Below, one piece after another: positions 5,835-8,908 of a stretch of DNA of 8,908 nucleotides. The notes below the pieces were generated by a model. That model made no database searches, was not told where the DNA came from, and saw nothing but the letters and a program-made list of their open reading frames with translations. This DNA is from Hyphomicrobiales bacterium (GTDB lineage Bacteria > Pseudomonadota > Alphaproteobacteria > Rhizobiales > Xanthobacteraceae). The DNA is taken from positions 1 through 8,908 of the forward strand of contig JAPLPC010000279.1 in assembly GCA_026400425.1 (NCBI GenBank), given 5' to 3'. Numbering within the stretch: the stretch's first letter is position 1; every line of letters starts with the position of its first letter. The position numbers and the translations under genes are program-made.

Positions 5835-7610
5835 ATGACCTACCGTGCGCCGATCAATGACATGCTTCTGGCCCTGAACCACGGCGCCGGCCTGCAGGCC
5901 GCCCTCAAAGCCGGGCATTACGGCGATTTCGATGCCGATCTGACCGTCCAGGTGCTGGAAGAAGCCGGCCGCTTCGCCACCGACGTGCTGGCGCCGCTCA
6001 ATCGCGTCGGCGACAAAAACGGCATCAAGCTCGCGGACCGCCAGGTCACCACCGCGCCGGGCTGGCCCGACGCCTATCAGCGCTGGACCGCGGCCGGCTG
6101 GAACGCCGTGTCCGGCCCCGAAGCGTTCGGCGGCCAGGGCCTGCCTCTGGCCGTCAATGCCGCCTGCACGGAGATCTGGAGCGCCTCCAACATCGCCTTC
6201 GGCCTCTGCCCGCTGCTGACCTTGTCGGCCATCGAGGCGCTCGATGCCCATGGCAGCGACGAACTGAAGGCGATCTATCTAGAGAAGCTGGTCACCGGCG
6301 AATGGACCGGCACCATGCAACTGACCGAGCCGCAGGCCGGCTCCGATGTGGGCGCGCTGCGCTCGCGCGCCGAGCGGCACTCCGACGGCAGCTACCGCGT
6401 GTTCGGCACCAAGATCTACATCACCTATGGCGATCACGACATGACCGAGAACATCGTGCATTTCGTGCTCGCGCGGTTGCCCGATGCCCCCGCCGGCACC
6501 AAGGGCATCTCGCTGTTCCTCATCCCGAAATTCCTGGTCAATGCCGACGGCACGCTGGGCGCGCGCAACGATATCTTTGCGTCGGGCGTCGAGCACAAAC
6601 TCGGCATGCATGCGTCGCCGACCTGCACCATGACCATGGGCGATCAAGGCGGCGCCGTCGGCTATCTGATCGGCGAGGAAAATCGCGGCATGCTGTGCAT
6701 GTTCACGATGATGAACCAGGCCCGCCTCGGCGTCGGCCTGGAGGGCGTCGGCATTGCCGATCGCGCCTATCAGCAGGCGCTCGCCTTTGCGCAGGAGCGC
6801 AAGCAGGGCCGCGGCATCGGCAGCAAAGTACAGGGCATGGAGCCGATCATGGTGCATCCCGACGTCAAGCGGATGCTGATGCAGATGCGATCGCTGACCG
6901 CCGCCGCCCGCACCATCTGCTATGCCACCGCGGTGGCGCTGGACGTCGCGGCGCGGTCGCCCGATCCGAAGGTGCGGGCCGAGGCCGCCGCGCGCGGCGC
7001 ATTGCTGACGCCGATCGCCAAAGCCTTCTCCACCGACATCGGCAACGAAGTCACCTCGCTCGGCATCCAGATCCATGGCGGCATGGGCTTCATCGAGGAG
7101 ACAGGCGCCGCGCAGCACTATCGCGATGCGCGCATCACCGCGATCTATGAAGGCACCAACGGCATCCAGTCCATCGACCTCGTCACCCGCAAACTGGCGG
7201 CCGCCGGCGGCGCGTCGGTCTGGGCCCTGCTCGACGAGTTGAACGGCGTCGTCGCCCGCGTCGAAGGCTCCAACGATCCCGCGTTCGGCACCACCGGCGC
7301 CAAGCTGCGCGACGCGCTGGGCGCACTCGAGCGCAGCAGCAAATGGCTGCTTGAGAAAATGGCGTCGGCGCCGAACGACGCCTTGGCCGGCGCGACGCCT
7401 TACATGCGCCTGTTCGCGTCGGCGCTGGGCGGTTGCATGCTGGCGAACGAAGCGATGGCGGCCCGCGACGGCGACGGCGAGTCCGCACGCTATGTCGCGG
7501 TGGCGCGCTTCTTTGCCGAGAACGTCGCGGTACAGGCCGGCGCGCTGGAACGCACGGTGATGGACTCCGCCGAGGCTGTGATGGCGGCCGACGCCGCCCT
7601 GCTCGGCTGA
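5835..7610 (+). CDS. Acyl-CoA dehydrogenase, DmdC/long type with extra N- and C-terminal domains
   Basis: Cytosolic FAD enzyme that makes a trans-2-enoyl-CoA from an acyl-CoA and passes electrons to ETF: step one of beta-oxidation or a related acyl-CoA pathway. 591 residues, against about 380-400 for the short family; this is the usual length of the long subfamily that includes DmdC (methylmercaptopropionyl-CoA dehydrogenase). Seen: a short N-terminal domain starting YRAPINDM (3-10), helical domain to about 150, QLTEPQAGSDVG (162-173) and GTKIYITYGDHD (191-202) in the flavin-contacting beta domain, a helical domain with IHGGMGFIEE (413-422), and IYEGTNGIQ with the catalytic base Glu439. A C-terminal domain follows to 591. 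ATG 5835 has GGGAG upstream (5821-5825) and fits the family N-terminus; the longer frame from 5778 adds a charged, unrelated tail. Substrate chain length cannot be read from sequence, and DMSP use should not be assumed. Confidence 0.94.
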   Translation: MTYRAPINDMLLALNHGAGLQAALKAGHYGDFDADLTVQVLEEAGRFATDVLAPLNRVGDKNGIKLADRQVTTAPGWPDAYQRWTAAGWNAVSGPEAFGGQGLPLAVNAACTEIWSASNIAFGLCPLLTLSAIEALDAHGSDELKAIYLEKLVTGEWTGTMQLTEPQAGSDVGALRSRAERHSDGSYRVFGTKIYITYGDHDMTENIVHFVLARLPDAPAGTKGISLFLIPKFLVNADGTLGARNDIFASGVEHKLGMHASPTCTMTMGDQGGAVGYLIGEENRGMLCMFTMMNQARLGVGLEGVGIADRAYQQALAFAQERKQGRGIGSKVQGMEPIMVHPDVKRMLMQMRSLTAAARTICYATAVALDVAARSPDPKVRAEAAARGALLTPIAKAFSTDIGNEVTSLGIQIHGGMGFIEETGAAQHYRDARITAIYEGTNGIQSIDLVTRKLAAAGGASVWALLDELNGVVARVEGSNDPAFGTTGAKLRDALGALERSSKWLLEKMASAPNDALAGATPYMRLFASALGGCMLANEAMAARDGDGESARYVAVARFFAENVAVQAGALERTVMDSAEAVMAADAALLG

Positions 7611-7616
7611 GCGGCG

Positions 7617-7689
7617 TCGATATCGAACTATCAGCCGGACAGGATTGATGTAACATCCGTTGGCACGGTGCAGACGCGCGCCGTGCCAA
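7617..7689. promoter_or_regulatory. Palindromes and a strong hairpin before the crotonase gene
   Basis: The 105-base gap holds three symmetric elements in a row: TCGATATCGA (7617-7626, perfect), GATGT-A-ACATC (7647-7657, perfect arms), and an inverted repeat TTGGCACGG (7660-7668) with CCGTGCCAA (7681-7689). The hairpin extends inward by one G-T and two GC pairs to a 12-bp stem with a 6-base loop. No T-run follows, so it is not a standard terminator. It ends 26 bases before ATG 7716, close to the ribosome site. It could be a repressor operator (beta-oxidation genes are often controlled by TetR- or GntR-type regulators) or an RNA structure affecting translation or mRNA ends. The role is inferred. 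Confidence 0.45.
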
Positions 7690-7715
7690 GCACAATGACG
7701 AATGGGGGGCGAGCC

Positions 7716-8480
7716 ATGACCGAACATCTGATCGTGACCGATGAGGAGGCCACGCGCGTCATCACGCTGCGCCGGCCTGAAAAGAAGAACGCGCTCACCC
7801 AGGACATGTATCGCGCGATGTCTGATGCCATCGACACCGCGCAGAACAATCCGGATATCCGCTGCTTCATCATCACCGGCGGATCCGGAGTCTTCACCGC
7901 CGGCAACGATCTGCAGGATTTTCTGAAGGACGGCTCGGATTCACGCGCGGCGGAATTCCGCTCGTCCAACGCGCTCAAATTTCTGCATTCGCTGGCCCAC
8001 AACACCAAACCGATCATCGCCGCGGTGGACGGCATTGCCATCGGGATCGGCACCACCCTGCTGTTCCACTGCGACTATGTGCTGGCCTCCACCACGGCGA
8101 CGTTCAAGACGCCCTTCATCCATCTCGGCCTGGTGCCGGAGGGCGCATCGAGCCTGCTGTTTCCGCGCACCATGGGCCACCAGCGCGCTTTCGCCACGTT
8201 GGTGATGGGCCGCACCATGGATGCGGAAGATGCGCGCATGGCGGGCTTCGTCAACGAGATCGTCGCGCCGGGCCATACCGAAGTGGAAGCGCGCAAGGTC
8301 GCGCGCGAGATCTGCGCGCTGCCGGCGGAAGCCGTCGCCATCTCGCGCAAGCTCATCAAACTGCCGCCGGAAGACCTTACCCGCCGCATCGATCAGGAAA
8401 GCCATCTGTTCGGCGAACGCATGAAGTCGCAGGAGGCGGTCAGTGCGTTCAAGGCGTTCTTCGCCCGCAAGAAGGCGTAA
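7716..8480 (+). CDS. Enoyl-CoA hydratase/isomerase family protein, probably delta3,delta2-enoyl-CoA isomerase-like
   Basis: Crotonase-fold cytosolic protein of 254 residues, typical length. Seen: RRPEKKNALT (19-28), the first oxyanion-hole loop TAGNDL (61-66), and the second in AAVDGIAIGIGTTL (102-115). The active-site stretch is KTPFIHLGLVPEGASS (121-136). In true hydratases two glutamates act; the first would sit at about Phe124 here (QPE there, TPF here). The sequence instead has the TPFxHLGxxPEGxSS pattern with Glu132, known from ECI2/Eci1-type isomerases that shift 3-enoyl-CoA to trans-2-enoyl-CoA for beta-oxidation of unsaturated chains. Many bacterial relatives are simply named hydratase. 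A GGGGGGCGAG stretch precedes ATG 7716; an in-frame ATG at 7695 and a GTG at 7668 inside the hairpin are less likely starts. It follows the dehydrogenase gene after 105 bases. Confidence 0.9.
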   Translation: MTEHLIVTDEEATRVITLRRPEKKNALTQDMYRAMSDAIDTAQNNPDIRCFIITGGSGVFTAGNDLQDFLKDGSDSRAAEFRSSNALKFLHSLAHNTKPIIAAVDGIAIGIGTTLLFHCDYVLASTTATFKTPFIHLGLVPEGASSLLFPRTMGHQRAFATLVMGRTMDAEDARMAGFVNEIVAPGHTEVEARKVAREICALPAEAVAISRKLIKLPPEDLTRRIDQESHLFGERMKSQEAVSAFKAFFARKKA

Positions 8481-8504
8481 CATTTCTGCGTTAAACGAGA
8501 CGGC

Positions 8505-8908
8505 ATGACCAGACTTCAAGCGATCGTCACTGCCGTCTCGCTGCTCTGCGTGCCGCTCGCGCAGGCGCAGACATCGACCGAACCGGTCGATGTGACTCTG
8601 CTCGCCATCAACGACTTTCACGGCCATCTGCGACCTGCCCCGGGCGGCATCGCCATCGACGATCCGTCCGACTGCACAAAGAAGATCAATGTGCCCGCCG
8701 GCGGTGCTGAGCACATGGCCACACTGGTCAAGCAGTTACGCGCCGGAAAAAAGCACACCGCCTTCGTCGCGGCCGGCGACCTGATCGGCGCCAGCCCGTT
8801 TCTGTCGGCCTTGTTTCACGACGAGCCGAGCATCGAGGCGCTGTCGATGATGGGGCTGGAGAACGCCGCCGTCGGCAACCACGAATTCGACGAGGGCCGC
8901 GACGAATT
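8505..8908 (+). CDS. 5'-nucleotidase / UshA-family metallophosphatase, N-terminal part
   Basis: Start of an exported metal-dependent phosphoesterase that dephosphorylates nucleotides (or related phosphoesters) in the periplasm; 134 codons are present and the gene runs off the window. Residues 1-22 are a signal peptide (Arg3, a hydrophobic core, AQA before Gln22). Metallophosphatase motifs follow in order: NDFHGHL (36-42, metal ligands Asp37 and His39), AAGDLIGASP (89-98, Asp92) and GNHEFD (124-129, Asn125 and catalytic His126). The whole family is usually 500-650 residues with a C-terminal substrate domain, not visible here. ATG 8505 lies 24 bases after the crotonase stop, so co-transcription is possible though no metabolic link is evident. 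Confidence 0.9.
   Translation, partial: MTRLQAIVTAVSLLCVPLAQAQTSTEPVDVTLLAINDFHGHLRPAPGGIAIDDPSDCTKKINVPAGGAEHMATLVKQLRAGKKHTAFVAAGDLIGASPFLSALFHDEPSIEALSMMGLENAAVGNHEFDEGRDE

Noticed and set aside
6279..7727. Minus-strand open frame of 482 codons
   Set aside because: It lies opposite the acyl-CoA dehydrogenase and consists of Arg/Ala/Gly/His-rich shadow sequence produced by high GC codon bias; no domain is recognisable.
7941..8714. Minus-strand open frame of 257 codons
   Set aside because: It is a shadow of the crotonase and nucleotidase genes, which have clear family motifs on the + strand.
1..8908. CRISPR array, toxin-antitoxin pair, integrase or defence system
   Set aside because: No regularly spaced repeats and no such protein families were seen on either strand.

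Overview
The window looks like chromosomal DNA of an alphaproteobacterium, most likely of the Bradyrhizobium/Rhodopseudomonas/Afipia group (order Hyphomicrobiales, also called Rhizobiales). The base composition is high-GC. The acyl-CoA dehydrogenase, crotonase and TonB-receptor proteins have the style of that group. The genus is an inference from general resemblance, not a database match.

Left part (about 200-4804): a compact iron-siderophore uptake operon on the + strand. A TonB-dependent siderophore receptor in the outer membrane is followed by a PepSY-type inner-membrane protein resembling FegB/PiuB/FoxB. Two small membrane proteins of the DUF3649 and DUF3325 types come next. The last three genes overlap through ATGA stop/start junctions, so they are probably co-translated. 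Three octamer direct repeats and a TATAAG box lie just before the signal-peptide-encoding part of the receptor. They suggest iron control by an Irr-type regulator and a translation start later than the longest open frame. Together the genes would bring a ferric siderophore into the periplasm and probably reduce or release its iron there.

Middle (4805-5834): about 1 kb without an intact protein gene. It holds a tRNA-Gln(TTG) on the minus strand with encoded CCA and a plausible promoter. On the 3' side of the tRNA is decayed-looking DNA with a degenerate 78-bp-period repeat, a minus-strand peptide fragment that looks like gene debris, and an 11-bp copy of the tRNA T-arm. This could be an old integration boundary.

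Right part (5835-8908): very GC-rich housekeeping-like genes on the + strand. They are a DmdC-type acyl-CoA dehydrogenase with N- and C-terminal extra domains, a crotonase-fold protein whose active site looks like a delta3,delta2-enoyl-CoA isomerase, and the N-terminal third or quarter of an exported 5'-nucleotidase cut off by the window end. The first two fit fatty acyl-CoA beta-oxidation. A strong 12-bp hairpin and two palindromes lie between them, just before the crotonase gene.
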